Notes: a model not told the origin generated them from the sequence alone. A stretch of 64,000 bases of DNA from Piscinibacter gummiphilus (GCF_002116905.1 NZ_CP015118.1:186001-250000), one strand, 5' to 3'; positions 52,022 through 62,980 are shown, counted from the first letter of the stretch. Program-made: numbers and translations.

Positions 52022-53203
52022 ATGCTGACCCCCGCCCAACGCGACATCGTCAAGGCCACCATCCCGCTGCTGGAGACCGGCGGCGAGGCGCTCACCACGC
52101 ACTTCTACCGGATCCTGCTGTCCGAACATCCCGAGGTGCGCGCGATGTTCAACCAGGCGCACCAGGCGAGCGGCGCGCAGGCGCGGGCGCTGGCCCACGG
52201 CGTGCTGATGTACGCGAAGCACCTCGACCGGCTGGAGGGCATGGGCAACCTCGCCGCGCAGATCGTCAACAAGCACGTCTCGCTGCAGGTGCAGCCGGAG
52301 CACTACCCCATCGTCGGCGGCTGCCTGCTGCGTGCGATCCGCGAGGTGCTGGGCGCCGACGTGGCGACGGACGCCGTGATCGAGGCGTGGGGCGTGGCCT
52401 ACGGCCAGCTTGCCGACATCCTGATCGGCGCCGAGCGGTCGGTGTACCAGGCCAACGCACAGGCCCCGGGCGGCTGGGCCGGGGCGCGCACGTTCCGCGT
52501 CGAGGCCAAGGTGCCCGAAAGCGCCGAGATCACGTCGTTCGTGCTGGTGCCCGCCGACGGTGGCGCGGTCAAGGACTTCGCACCCGGCCAGTACCTCGGC
52601 CTCAAGCTGTCGATCGACGGCGAGGAGGTGCGCCGCAACTACTCGCTGTCGGCGGCGCCGAACGGGCGCTCGTACCGCATCAGCGTGAAGCGCGAGTTCG
52701 AAGGCCAGGTCTCGGGCTTCCTGCACGACCGCGTGCAGGTGGGCGACACCCTCGAACTGTTCCCGCCGGCCGGCGAGTTCACGCTGCCCGAGGGCGACCG
52801 CCCGCTGGTGCTGATCAGCGGCGGCGTCGGCATCACGCCGCTGCTGGCCATGCTGGAGTCGGTGCTGCCGAGCGGCCGGCCGGTGCACTTCATCCACTGC
52901 GCGCGCGATGCGGGCGTGCACGCGTTCCGCGAGACGATCGACCGGCTGGCCGCGGCCCACCCGCAGCTCACACGCCGCTACGTCTACGCGGACCACGCCG
53001 AACCCGCTCCTGCGCCCGACGCGGTGGGACTGCTGTCGGCCGAGCACCTGCGCGAGTGGCTGCCCGCGTCGCGCGACGTCGATGCCTGCTTCGTGGGGCC
53101 GAAGGCCTTCATGCAGTCGGTGCGACGCCACCTGGCGGACGTGGGCGTGCCGGCCGCGCAGACGCGGTGGGAGTTCTTCGGCCCGGCTTCAGCCCTCGCC
53201 TGA
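52022..53203 (+). CDS. hmp: flavohaemoglobin NO dioxygenase
   Basis: A 393-residue three-domain protein. The globin (about 1-140) has the proximal His in IVNKHVSLQVQPEHYPIVG. A ferredoxin-reductase-type FAD domain follows (about 150-260, RRNYSLSAAP), then a NAD-binding domain (about 265-393, LVLISGGVGITPLLAML, CFVGPKAFMQ). It converts NO and O2 to nitrate in the cytoplasm. It is transcribed from the sigma-54 promoter under divergent NorR. In enterobacteria NorR controls norVW, while control of hmp by NorR is known from other proteobacteria. Its 3' end overlaps the convergent GTPase gene by 15 bases. Confidence 0.95.
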   Translation: MLTPAQRDIVKATIPLLETGGEALTTHFYRILLSEHPEVRAMFNQAHQASGAQARALAHGVLMYAKHLDRLEGMGNLAAQIVNKHVSLQVQPEHYPIVGGCLLRAIREVLGADVATDAVIEAWGVAYGQLADILIGAERSVYQANAQAPGGWAGARTFRVEAKVPESAEITSFVLVPADGGAVKDFAPGQYLGLKLSIDGEEVRRNYSLSAAPNGRSYRISVKREFEGQVSGFLHDRVQVGDTLELFPPAGEFTLPEGDRPLVLISGGVGITPLLAMLESVLPSGRPVHFIHCARDAGVHAFRETIDRLAAAHPQLTRRYVYADHAEPAPAPDAVGLLSAEHLREWLPASRDVDACFVGPKAFMQSVRRHLADVGVPAAQTRWEFFGPASALA

Positions 53204-54166
53204 GTCGTCCGCGCCGTCGTCGACGACGTCCGCCGCCTGGCGGCTGCCCTTGCGGGCCGCCTTGCGGCGCAGGCGCTCGGCCTCCCGGGCCGCGTCGCGT
53301 TCGACCGCGTCGGCCCGCCATTGCAGGACCTGCTCGGGGGTCTCGAGCGTGATGCGCCCGAGGCCGCCCGAGCGGAACTCGTGGATCAGGACCTCGGCCG
53401 CCTTCTGCAGGTTCACGCGGCCGCCGCTCATCACGGCGCCGCGGCGCCGGCCGACGGCCTCGAGCCAGGCCTCGTCGGGTTCGTCCGACAGGTCCGCCTT
53501 CAGCTGGAAGCGCTCCTCGATGCGGCCGGGGTACTCGGTGCGCAGCCGGTGCAGCAGCTCGAGGGCGACCAGCTCCTCGTCGAGCGCGTTGCGCCCCACG
53601 GCGCCGCTGGCGGCGAGGTGGTAGCCGCTCTCGGGCACCGCGATGCGGGGCCACAGCATGCCGGGGGTGTCGAACAGCGTGAAGTCGCTCGCGAGCACGA
53701 TGCGCTGCTCGACCTTCGTGATGCCGGGCTCGTCACCGGTCTTCGCGGCCTTCTTGCCCACGAGCGTGTTGATCAGCGTGGACTTGCCGACGTTCGGGAT
53801 GCCGCAGATCAGCACCCGCATGGGCTTGGCCATGCCGCCGCGCAGCGGGGCGAGCGAACGGCTCGCGTCGGTCAGGCGCTGAGCGGGCGCGGTGACGCTC
53901 GCGTCGAGGCCGATGGCCTGCGTTTCCGGCATCGCGTTGTAGTGGGCGAGCCAGAGCGCGGTGCGCTCCGGGTCGGCGAGGTCCTGCTTGTTGAGCACCT
54001 TCAGCGCGGGCTTGCCGTGCGTGAGGTCGGCCAGCAGCGGGTTGGCGCTCGAGCCCGGCAGCCGGGCGTCGAGCAGCTCGATGACCACGTCGACGCCGTT
54101 CTTCAGGCGCTCGACGATCGCCTTCTTCGTGGCATGCATGTGCCCCGGGAACCACTGGATCGACAT
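53189..54166 (-). CDS. YlqF/RbgA-family ribosome biogenesis GTPase
   Basis: A 325-residue circularly permuted GTPase. The G4 motif NKQD (about 60) and G5 precede the P-loop GIPNVGKST and the switch DTPGMLWPR. YlqF/RbgA proteins help mature the large ribosomal subunit. The N-terminal IQWFPGHMHATKK is the family signature. The C-terminus is highly charged and Arg/Ala-rich (RLRRKAARKGSR) and longer than usual. ATG 54166. Confidence 0.92.
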   Translation of the reverse strand: MSIQWFPGHMHATKKAIVERLKNGVDVVIELLDARLPGSSANPLLADLTHGKPALKVLNKQDLADPERTALWLAHYNAMPETQAIGLDASVTAPAQRLTDASRSLAPLRGGMAKPMRVLICGIPNVGKSTLINTLVGKKAAKTGDEPGITKVEQRIVLASDFTLFDTPGMLWPRIAVPESGYHLAASGAVGRNALDEELVALELLHRLRTEYPGRIEERFQLKADLSDEPDEAWLEAVGRRRGAVMSGGRVNLQKAAEVLIHEFRSGGLGRITLETPEQVLQWRADAVERDAAREAERLRRKAARKGSRQAADVVDDGADDSGEG

Positions 54167-54234
54167 CTCAGCGGGCCTTCGGGAGCAGGGGGTGGGAGGA
54201 GACGGGGCGCATCCCCCCGATTATCCCCGGCCGA

Positions 54235-54885
54235 TCAGAAGCGGTAGTTCACGCCGATGCTGACCTGCGGGATGACCTTGAGCTTGCCCACGTCGTCGCG
54301 GATCTCGGCCATTTCCTTGTCGATGTCCGCCTGGCTCACGAGGGCCGGGTTGCCGAGGTTCGGGCCCGAATGGGTCTCGGAGACCTTCGGCTTGCCGAAC
54401 GACGCGCCGAGGTCGAACACGAAGCCCCAGCCGCTCTCCTGGTGGTGGCCGTAGCCGATGCCGAGGTACGGCGTGGTCTTCGGGTACTCGACCTTCACGT
54501 TGAAGCGGTCGTCCGGGCTCGCGACGAAGGTGGTGTCGCCCACTTCCCAGGGCGTCACGCCGTCGCCCCGGGCGTCGAGGTTGGCCTTGACGTTGTTGAA
54601 CGTGACGCCGGCGGTGAGGCGCAGGCCGCCCGAGATGAAATAGTCGCCGAAGAGGCCGGCGCGGTGCGCGTCGATCTTCGCGTTGTAGGCGATGCCGTCC
54701 TCGGTGCGGCGTTCCTTGTAGCGGCCGAGCGAGCCGATGTCGCCGCGCACGGTGAAGCTCGCGTTGACGGGGTGGGCGTAGCCGAGCATCACGCCGGGCA
54801 GCCCGATGTTGCCGTAGACCTCGCCGGCATGGGCGAAGGAGGCGGACGCGAGCAGGACGGCAGCGGCGACGGAACGTCGGATCAT
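54235..54885 (-). CDS. outer-membrane beta-barrel protein
   Basis: A 216-residue exported protein with a signal peptide ending SFAHA (about residue 20). Alternating strands suggest an OmpW/OmpA-like barrel: VRGDIGSLGRYKERRTEDG, GLRLTAGVTFNNVKANL, YLGIGYGHHQESGWGFVFDLGASFG. It ends with VIPQVSIGVNYRF, whose terminal Phe fits BAM recognition. Role unknown. ATG 54885 precedes the signal peptide exactly. Confidence 0.85.
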   Translation of the reverse strand: MIRRSVAAAVLLASASFAHAGEVYGNIGLPGVMLGYAHPVNASFTVRGDIGSLGRYKERRTEDGIAYNAKIDAHRAGLFGDYFISGGLRLTAGVTFNNVKANLDARGDGVTPWEVGDTTFVASPDDRFNVKVEYPKTTPYLGIGYGHHQESGWGFVFDLGASFGKPKVSETHSGPNLGNPALVSQADIDKEMAEIRDDVGKLKVIPQVSIGVNYRF

Positions 54886-55049
54886 CGGGAAGGTCTCCAA
54901 GGTTGGGATGAAATCGGGCACAGCGACACTGTGTCGGCAGGTCGCCGGGATTTCTTCAACCGTTGGGACGAGGCCGTTGGCCGAGTCGTGACGTCCTTGG
55001 GGGAGGAGGGGTCGGCCGGATGGGCCAGGGGGCGCCCCGGCCCGTGCGA

Positions 55050-55643
55050 TCAGCGCATCGCCTTGCCGGCCAGGCGCAGGATGTCGTCGAGGGAGTTGCC
55101 GTCCCCGTTGAGGTCCAGCATCGCGGCGAGCCCGCCGCCACCCGCGCCGGGCGCGGCCTGGCGGCCGCCGAAGAGACCGCCCAGCAGGCCCCCGAGGTCG
55201 CTGTCCATCGGCGACCCGGCGGTCGCGGGCGCGGCGCCGCCTTGCTGGCGCGCCATGTAGCCGGTGACCATCATCGCCAGCAGCGGCAGCATCTTCTTCA
55301 GCAGCGACGGGTCGAGCCCGGTCTGGGACGCGGCGTTCTGCGCGACGGTGCGGCTCACATCGGGCGACCCGAAGATCTGGCCGAGCACGTCGTTGCCCTG
55401 GGTGGGGTCGGTGCGCTGCGGGGAGAGCACCTGGTCGAGCAAGCCACTGCCGCCCAGCTGGCCGAGCAGGCCCCCGAGGCCGTCGAGGCCGCCGGGCTGC
55501 GCTTGCGCCTGCTGCTTGAAGCCGCCGAGGATGGCGGGGAGCAGGGCCTCGGCGCCGGTGGCGACCTCGCTCTCGCTGGCGCCCAGGTCGTTGGCGACCG
55601 ACTGGAGGCCGCCCATCTGGGCCAGGATGTCCGTGATCTGCAT
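55050..55643 (-). CDS. DUF937 protein
   Basis: A 197-residue protein. The N-terminal DUF937 module includes LPAILGGFKQQA and repeated LGGLLGQLGGSG segments. A second part with SLLKKMLPLLAMMVTGYMARQ is followed by Gly-rich linkers, and the C-terminus has LNGDGNSLDDIL, an EF-hand-like Asp-rich loop. Function unknown. Start at ATG 55643; the preceding ATG/GTG codons are not supported by homology. Confidence 0.8.
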   Translation of the reverse strand: MQITDILAQMGGLQSVANDLGASESEVATGAEALLPAILGGFKQQAQAQPGGLDGLGGLLGQLGGSGLLDQVLSPQRTDPTQGNDVLGQIFGSPDVSRTVAQNAASQTGLDPSLLKKMLPLLAMMVTGYMARQQGGAAPATAGSPMDSDLGGLLGGLFGGRQAAPGAGGGGLAAMLDLNGDGNSLDDILRLAGKAMR

Positions 55644-55795
55644 GGCTGCTCCTCGGAGGTGGGTGGGGTGCGTGGATGCTACGACTTCGCGCCCGGCTCC
55701 ACCAGCGGCCGCTGTCACAACCCGCGAGGCTGCCGCGTCTTGAAGGGCATGGAGGGTCGCACGGTGCGGCCGTCCTTCACTCCCGAAAGACCGCC

Positions 55796-56248
55796 ATGAG
55801 CCACGCTCCCCGTGTTCCGTACTTCAAGCTCGCCCCGAAGGCCTTCCAGGCCCTCTACGACCTGTCCAACGTCATCAAGAAGGGCTCGCTGTCGCCGCGC
55901 CTGGTCGACCTCGTGTTCCTGCGGGTCTCGCAGATCAACGGCTGCGGCTACTGCATCGACATGCACTGGGCCGACCTGATCCGCCAGGGCGAGGACCCCC
56001 GCCACATCAACACGCTGGCCGGCTGGCGCGAGTCCCCGTTCTTCGATGAACGCGAACGTGCCGCGCTGCGCTGGGCCGAGATCATCAACGCCACGCCGAA
56101 CAGCGATGCGAGCGACGAGGAGTTCGCGCTGCTCAAGGCCCGGTTCAACGACACCGAGATCGCCGAGCTGGGCTTCGCCATCGCGACGATCAATGCATGG
56201 AACCTGCTGAACGTGGGGTTCCGGAACCCGATTCCCGAGAAGGGGTGA
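55796..56248 (+). CDS. AhpD-like carboxymuconolactone decarboxylase-family protein
   Basis: A 150-residue alkylhydroperoxidase-type protein. The redox motif CGYC lies in SQINGCGYCIDMHWADLIR, with the conserved His close by. It is an all-helical oligomer that can reduce peroxides with lipoyl or thiol partners; the true partner is not known. ATG 55796 comes after AAAGACCGCC, a weak ribosome-binding site. Confidence 0.9.
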   Translation: MSHAPRVPYFKLAPKAFQALYDLSNVIKKGSLSPRLVDLVFLRVSQINGCGYCIDMHWADLIRQGEDPRHINTLAGWRESPFFDERERAALRWAEIINATPNSDASDEEFALLKARFNDTEIAELGFAIATINAWNLLNVGFRNPIPEKG

Positions 56249-56359
56249 GCGATTCTCGCGCCGGCCGGGAGCCCACCGTCCCGGTCCTGTGCAGCACCTC
56301 ACGTTCTGGCGTCCGGCGGCACCCCCTGCGCGGGAGACAATCCCCGCGAGGAGGAGCGC

Positions 56360-57547
56360 ATGTTCGGACGACTGTGGACTTTTGCCTTTGGAAAACAACC
56401 GTCGGGGCGAGCCGCCGAAACCCATCGGGCACTGGTCGACGAATTGACGCAACTTCCGACCCGCTACGTGATGGTCGAGCGCCTGCGCGCGGCTCGCGAC
56501 GCAGGCACGGCCGGTGTGCTGGCGATGTGTGATCTCGACATGTTCAAGCAGCACTGCGACCACCACGGGCACAGCGGCGGCGACGCCATGCTCAAGGCGG
56601 CCTCCGAGCGTCTCCAGGCCTTGCTGCCCCCTCCGGCCTGGCTGGCCCGCTACGGGGGAGACGAGTTCGTGGCGTTCCTGCCTGAAGCGACCCTTCCCGA
56701 CGCACGGCGGATGCTGGAGCGCTGTCTCGAGGCGATCCGGCAGCCCATCGAACTGCCCTCAGGTTCGCTCCACCACGTCACGATGTCGGCGGGACTCGTC
56801 ACGTTTCCGGCCGGATCCATCGACGAGGTGCTGCAGGGCGCGGACGTCGCGCTGTATGCCGCGAAGGCCCGTGGACGGGATCGCGTCGTGGTCTTCGACG
56901 ATGACACGCGCAAGATCGTGGCGGCGCGCCGGGAACTTGCCGCTGCCGTCTTCGAACTCCAGGAGCGCAACCGGGCGCTGCACGACGAAGCGCGCACGGA
57001 CGCACTCACCGGGCTGAGGAACCGGCTCGCCCTCGACGAGGTGCTCGACGCCACGCTGGGGGGCGCCGATCCGCGCTTCGCCTCGGCTGCGGTGGCCTTC
57101 GTCGACATCGACCACTTCGGCAACTACAACCACATCCACTCCGACACCCTGGGCGACGCGGTGCTGCGGTCGGTGGCGATCTGCATGCGTGCCGGGTCAC
57201 GCGATCCCGATCTTGTGTTCCGCAAGGGCGGAGAGGAACTGGTCGTGGTGATCCCGGACGCGGTGGGCCGGGCCGCCGTGGTGGCCGCGGAACGCCTCCG
57301 GGCCGGGGTGGAAGCGCTCGGCATTCCCCATTCCGATTCCTCCGCGGCCTCCGTCGTGACGGTGACGGTCGGAGTGGCCAGCGGCGAGGACGGCTGCTCC
57401 CTGCGCCAGCTTCTGGAGGCGGCGTCAGACCAGGCGATGCGCGCGAAGGTCGCGCATGCGAGAAACCGCGTTCACGCCGTCGACGTCAAGGCGCCTCGTG
57501 CCCCCGGGCCCGCGGGGCACACTTCGGATCAGAGGTCGAACTCGTAG
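56360..57547 (+). CDS. tandem GGDEF-domain diguanylate cyclase
   Basis: A 395-residue soluble protein with two GGDEF domains in series and no sensor region. The first (about 30-185) has the active-site motif GGDEF in WLARYGGDEFVAF and CDLDMF for metal binding. The second (about 215-375) has GGEEL in FRKGGEELVVV and VDIDHF. The second Phe-to-Leu change and the double layout are unusual; a diguanylate cyclase is expected from the first domain, the second is plausibly active or a GTP-sensing partner. GGAGGAG precedes ATG 56360. No receiver domain is present. Confidence 0.88.
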   Translation: MFGRLWTFAFGKQPSGRAAETHRALVDELTQLPTRYVMVERLRAARDAGTAGVLAMCDLDMFKQHCDHHGHSGGDAMLKAASERLQALLPPPAWLARYGGDEFVAFLPEATLPDARRMLERCLEAIRQPIELPSGSLHHVTMSAGLVTFPAGSIDEVLQGADVALYAAKARGRDRVVVFDDDTRKIVAARRELAAAVFELQERNRALHDEARTDALTGLRNRLALDEVLDATLGGADPRFASAAVAFVDIDHFGNYNHIHSDTLGDAVLRSVAICMRAGSRDPDLVFRKGGEELVVVIPDAVGRAAVVAAERLRAGVEALGIPHSDSSAASVVTVTVGVASGEDGCSLRQLLEAASDQAMRAKVAHARNRVHAVDVKAPRAPGPAGHTSDQRSNS

Positions 57548-58314
57548 TCGATGATCAGCGGCGCGTGGTCGGAGAAGCGCTGGTCGAGGAAGATCGATTC
57601 CTTGCGGGCCAGCTTCGCCAGCGCCGGCGTGGCGAGGTGGTAGTCGAGGCGCCACCCCACGTTCTTCGCCCAGGCCTGGCCGCGGTTGCTCCACCAGGTG
57701 TACTGCTCGGCGTTCGGGTTCAGCGTGCGGAACACGTCCACGAGCCCGACCTCGTCGAGCGTGTGGGTCATCCACGCGCGTTCCTCGGGCAGGAAGCCGC
57801 TGTTCTTCTGGTTGCTGCGCCAGTTCTTCAGGTCGATCTCCTTGTGGGCGATGTTGATGTCGCCCACGAGGATGAACTCACGCTCGGCCTTGAGCCGCTG
57901 CAGGTGCGGCGTCATCAGCGCGAGGAAGCGGAACTTGGCGAGCTGGCGTTCCTCGCCGCTCGAGCCGCTCGGGAAGTAGCAGCTGATGATGCTCAGCTTC
58001 CGCGCCGGGGTGTCGAAGCGCAGTTCGAGGTAGCGCCCTTCGGCGTCGAACTCGGGCGAACCGAAGCCGACGACCACGTCGGACGGCGTCTTCCGGGTGT
58101 AAACCCCGACCCCCGAATACCCCTTCTTTTCGGCAAAGTGAAAGTGCCCGTGCAGGTCGTGCAGGCGCTCGAAGCGGCCCGCCACGTCGGCCTGCTGGGC
58201 CTTGATCTCCTGCACACCCATACAATCGGCGCCCAGGGCCTCGGCCCAGGGAACGAGCCCCTTGGTCGCAGCGGACCGGATGCCGTTCAGATTCAGAGAC
58301 ACCAGACGGAACAC
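57529..58314 (-). CDS. xthA: exodeoxyribonuclease III
   Basis: A 261-residue exonuclease-endonuclease-phosphatase-fold nuclease. N-terminal FRLVSLNLNGIRSAATKGL, the metal Glu in GVQEIKAQQ, the active-site Asp/Asn in LVGDINIAH, WWSNRGQA and the terminal FSDHAPLIIDYEF are visible. It cuts abasic sites in base-excision repair. A GTG start at 58314 is used because homology starts there. It is divergent from pyrE, with only 11 bases between the two starts. Its 3' end overlaps the GGDEF gene by 19 bases. Confidence 0.93.
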   Translation of the reverse strand: MFRLVSLNLNGIRSAATKGLVPWAEALGADCMGVQEIKAQQADVAGRFERLHDLHGHFHFAEKKGYSGVGVYTRKTPSDVVVGFGSPEFDAEGRYLELRFDTPARKLSIISCYFPSGSSGEERQLAKFRFLALMTPHLQRLKAEREFILVGDINIAHKEIDLKNWRSNQKNSGFLPEERAWMTHTLDEVGLVDVFRTLNPNAEQYTWWSNRGQAWAKNVGWRLDYHLATPALAKLARKESIFLDQRFSDHAPLIIDYEFDL

Positions 58315-58325
58315 GAAAGACTCCC

Positions 58326-58994
58326 ATGACCCTCCCGCGCGACACCGATCCCCTCGCACAAGACTTTGTGGCGTTTTCGGTGGAGGCCGGGGTGCTGCGG
58401 TTCGGGGAATTCAAGACCAAGGCCGGGCGGCTGTCGCCCTATTTCTTCAATGCCGGCCTCTTCGACGACGGCGCCAAGCTCGGCCGCCTCGCGGAATTCT
58501 ATGCGCGCCGCCTGATCGCCTCGGGCCTCCAGTTCGACATGCTGTTCGGACCGGCCTACAAGGGCATCACGCTCGCGGCGGCCGTCGCGGTCGAGCTCGC
58601 GCGGCACGGCCGCAACGTGCCGTATGCCTACAACCGCAAGGAAGCGAAGGACCACGGCGAAGGGGGAACCCTTGTCGGCGCGAAGCTGGCCGGCCGCGTT
58701 CTCATCATCGACGACGTCATTTCGGCGGGAACTTCGGTGCGGGAGTCCATCTCGATGATCCAGGCGGCCGGCGCCGTGCCGTCGTCGGTGGTCATCGCGC
58801 TCGACCGGCAGGAGAAGGCCACCGACGACGGTTCGGAGTCGGCCGTGCAGTTCGTGCAACGCCAGCTCGGCCTGGAGGTGTGCGCCATTGCGACGCTGAA
58901 AGACTTGTTGCAGTATCTGGAAACCAACCAGGACCCGTCCCTCGGCGCCCATGGCGCGAAGGTGGCGGCCTACCGAGACCGATACGGGGTTTGA
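58326..58994 (+). CDS. pyrE: orotate phosphoribosyltransferase
   Basis: A 222-residue enzyme that joins orotate to PRPP in UMP synthesis. The PRPP motif VLIIDDVISAGTSVRES is intact, and KAGRLSPYFFNAG with the GPAYKGITLA segment marks the orotate side. The stop overlaps the ATG of the DUF4124 gene (TGATG), so the two are coupled. The xthA-pyrE divergent arrangement is common in betaproteobacteria. Confidence 0.95.
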   Translation: MTLPRDTDPLAQDFVAFSVEAGVLRFGEFKTKAGRLSPYFFNAGLFDDGAKLGRLAEFYARRLIASGLQFDMLFGPAYKGITLAAAVAVELARHGRNVPYAYNRKEAKDHGEGGTLVGAKLAGRVLIIDDVISAGTSVRESISMIQAAGAVPSSVVIALDRQEKATDDGSESAVQFVQRQLGLEVCAIATLKDLLQYLETNQDPSLGAHGAKVAAYRDRYGV

Positions 58995-59704
58995 TGGTGC
59001 CTTCGTCACGTTTGCCTGCTTTGACCCTTCCGGCCGCCGGGCGCGTCGCCGCCATCGCCGTGCTGTTCTGCGCCGCGGGCGGCAGCCAGGCCGCTCCGAA
59101 CATCTACAGCTGCGTCGACAGCAACGGCCGCCGGCTCACCTCCGACCGGCCCATCCCGGAATGTTCGGCCCGCGAGCAGCGGCTGCTGAACTCCGACGGG
59201 TCGGTGCGCCGTGTCGTGCCTCCCACCCGCACGGTCGACGAGCAGGCCGAGTACGAGGAGCGCGAACGCAAGGCTGCCGCCGAGCGGGCCGCCCAGCAGG
59301 ACGCCGTGCGGCGCGACCGCAACCTGCTGTCGCGGTTCCCCGATGAAGCCACGCACCGCAAGGCGCGCGAGGCGGCCCTCGACGACGTGGACAAGGGCGT
59401 GCGCTTCTCCGAGAACCGGCTGAAGGAGCTGGAGCGCGAACGCAAGCCGCTGCTCAACGAGTCCGAGTTCTATGCGGGCAAGCAGATCCCGCTGAAGCTG
59501 CGCCAGCAGCTCGACGCCAACGACGCCGCCACCGAGGCGCAGCGGGCGCTGGTGCAGAACCAGAAGGACGAGATCGTCCGCATCGACCGCATCTACGACG
59601 CCGAGCTCGCGCGCCTCAAGCGCCTGTGGGCGGGTGCCGCACCGGGCTCGCTGCCCGTCGCACCGCCGCCGTCTTCCCCGCCACGCAAGGACGCCTCGCG
59701 CTGA
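58994..59704 (+). CDS. DUF4124 periplasmic protein
   Basis: A 236-residue exported protein. The signal peptide ends at SQAAP (about residue 34). A short DUF4124 module (IYSCVDSNGRRLTSDRPIPEC) forms a Cys pair, and a long charged coiled coil follows (EYEERERKAAAERAAQQDAV, ENRLKELERERKPLLNE). Its function is unknown. It overlaps pyrE at TGATG. Confidence 0.85.
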   Translation: MVPSSRLPALTLPAAGRVAAIAVLFCAAGGSQAAPNIYSCVDSNGRRLTSDRPIPECSAREQRLLNSDGSVRRVVPPTRTVDEQAEYEERERKAAAERAAQQDAVRRDRNLLSRFPDEATHRKAREAALDDVDKGVRFSENRLKELERERKPLLNESEFYAGKQIPLKLRQQLDANDAATEAQRALVQNQKDEIVRIDRIYDAELARLKRLWAGAAPGSLPVAPPPSSPPRKDASR

Positions 59705-59714
59705 CCGGGGCGCC

Positions 59715-59741
59715 AGCCCGCCGAGGCGGGCCGGGCGGGCT
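59715..59741. terminator. GC-rich hairpin between convergent genes
   Basis: AGCCCGCC and GGCGGGCT pair in an 8-bp outer stem, with a further inner GCCCGCC-GAG-GGCGGGC alternative. It lies between the DUF4124 gene and gatB and can serve both strands. No T-run follows. Confidence 0.45.
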
Positions 59742-59743
59742 CG

Positions 59744-61186
59744 TCAGCCGAGCTTCTTCTTCAGCAGCTCGTTGACGGTGGCCGGGTTGGCCTTGCCCTT
59801 CGTGGCCTTCATCGCCTGGCCGATCAGTGCGTTGAACGCCTTTTCCTTGCCGGCCCGGAACTCTTCGACCGACTTGGCGTTCGCCGCCAGCACCTCGTCG
59901 AGGATGCGTTCGAGTTCGCCGGTGTCGTTCGTCGTCTTCAGGTCCTTCGCCTCGATGATGGCGTCGACGTCGCCCCCCTCGGCCCACAGCACGTCGAACA
60001 CCTTCTTCGCGTTGTTGTTGGCGATGGTGCCGTCGGCGATTCGGCCGATCAGGCGGGCGAGCGTGGGCGCGTCCACGCGACTCGCGGCGATGGTCAGGCC
60101 GTCGGCGTTGAGCCGGCGCGAGATCTCGCCCATCAGCCAGTTGGCCACGAGCTTGGGGCTGCCGCTGGCCTTCGCCGCGGTCTCGAAGAACGCGGCGGTG
60201 GCCTTGTCCTGCGTCATCAGCGTGGCGTCGTAGGCGGGCAGCGCGTAGTCGGCCTGGAAGCGCTCGGCCATCTTGCGCGGCAGCTCGGGCATCGAGGCGC
60301 GCACCTCCTGCACCCAGCTGTCGGCGATGACGAGCGGGGGCAGGTCGGGATCGGGGAAGTAGCGGTAGTCGGCCGCGTCTTCCTTCGTGCGCATCGCGCG
60401 GGTCTCGCCCGTGTCGGGGTTGAACAGCACGGTGGCCTGCTGCACCTTGCCGCCGTCCTCGATCAGGTCGATCTGCCAGTTGATCTCGAAGTCGATCGCC
60501 TGCTGCATGAACTTGAACGAGTTCAGGTTCTTGATCTCGCGGCGCGTGCCGTAGTCGGCGCCCGGCTTGCGGACCGACACGTTGACGTCGCAGCGGAACG
60601 ACCCCTCCTGCATGTTGCCGTCGCAGATGTCGATCCACTGGACCAGCTCGTGCAGCGTGCGGGCGTACTCGACGGCCTCCGCACCGGAGCGCATGTCGGG
60701 TTCGGTCACGATCTCGAGCAGCGGCGTGCCGGCCCGGTTCAGGTCGACGCCGGTCTGGTGCCCCTCGTGCACCGACTTGCCGGCGTCTTCCTCGAGGTGG
60801 GCGCGCGTGAGGTTGACCTTGTGCTTGACCTCGCCCACGTAGAACTCGACCGCGCCGCCCTGCACGACGGGGATCTCGTACTGGCTGATCTGGTAGCCCT
60901 TGGGCAGGTCGGGGTAGAAGTAGTTCTTGCGCGCGAAGATCGACAGCGGCGCCACCTTGGCGCCCACGGCCAGGCCGAAGCGGATGGCGCGCTCGACGGC
61001 GCCGCGGTTCATCACCGGCAACGTGCCGGGCAGGGCCAGGTCCACGACCGAGGCCTGCGTGTTGGGGGCGGCACCGAACTGCGTGCTGGACCCGCTGAAG
61101 ATCTTGCTCTGCGTGGACAGCTGGGTGTGGGTCTCGATGCCGATCACGACCTCGTAGCCCCGGATGAGTTTGGACGTTGTGGACAT
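59744..61186 (-). CDS. gatB: Asp/Glu-tRNA amidotransferase subunit B
   Basis: A 480-residue subunit of the GatCAB enzyme, which converts Asp-tRNA(Asn) or Glu-tRNA(Gln) to the amidated form. The kinase domain begins GYEVVIGIETHTQLSTQSKIF, with a zinc-like and ATP-binding core including DLNRAGTPLLEIVTEPDMRS. The C-terminal tail domain (YqeY-like) ends NPATVNELLKKKLG. ATG 61186 is seven bases beyond gatA. It is the last gene of the gatC-gatA-gatB operon. Confidence 0.95.
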   Translation of the reverse strand: MSTTSKLIRGYEVVIGIETHTQLSTQSKIFSGSSTQFGAAPNTQASVVDLALPGTLPVMNRGAVERAIRFGLAVGAKVAPLSIFARKNYFYPDLPKGYQISQYEIPVVQGGAVEFYVGEVKHKVNLTRAHLEEDAGKSVHEGHQTGVDLNRAGTPLLEIVTEPDMRSGAEAVEYARTLHELVQWIDICDGNMQEGSFRCDVNVSVRKPGADYGTRREIKNLNSFKFMQQAIDFEINWQIDLIEDGGKVQQATVLFNPDTGETRAMRTKEDAADYRYFPDPDLPPLVIADSWVQEVRASMPELPRKMAERFQADYALPAYDATLMTQDKATAAFFETAAKASGSPKLVANWLMGEISRRLNADGLTIAASRVDAPTLARLIGRIADGTIANNNAKKVFDVLWAEGGDVDAIIEAKDLKTTNDTGELERILDEVLAANAKSVEEFRAGKEKAFNALIGQAMKATKGKANPATVNELLKKKLG

Positions 61187-61193
61187 GGTTCGA

Positions 61194-62680
<1,487 letters not shown>

Positions 62681-62684
<4 letters not shown>

Positions 62685-62980
62685 TCGATGACCTGCGGGA
62701 CGAGGAAGAGGCCGTCTTCCACGGCGGGGGCGCTGCGCTGGTTCAGCTCGCGCTGGTCGGTCTCGGTGGCACGGTCCTCGCGCAGGCGCAGGGTCACTTC
62801 CTGCACGGCGGACAGCGGGGTGTAGAGCGGTTCGACGCCGCTCGTGTCGATGGCGCTCATGCGCTCGACGATGGAGAAGAAGCCGTTGAGTTGCTGCAGC
62901 ATCGCGGCCTGCTCGGGAGCCTGGAGTTCCAGGCGGGCCAGGTTGGCGATGCGGCCGACGTCGTCGGGGGTCAGTGCCAT
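62681..62980 (-). CDS. gatC: Asp/Glu-tRNA amidotransferase subunit C
   Basis: A 99-residue subunit that clamps GatA and GatB together. Visible conserved parts are LTPDDVGRIANLARLEL near the N-terminus and NGFFSIVERMSAIDTSGVEPLYTPL in the middle. It is first in the gatCAB operon and divergent from mreB across a 268-base region. Confidence 0.93.
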
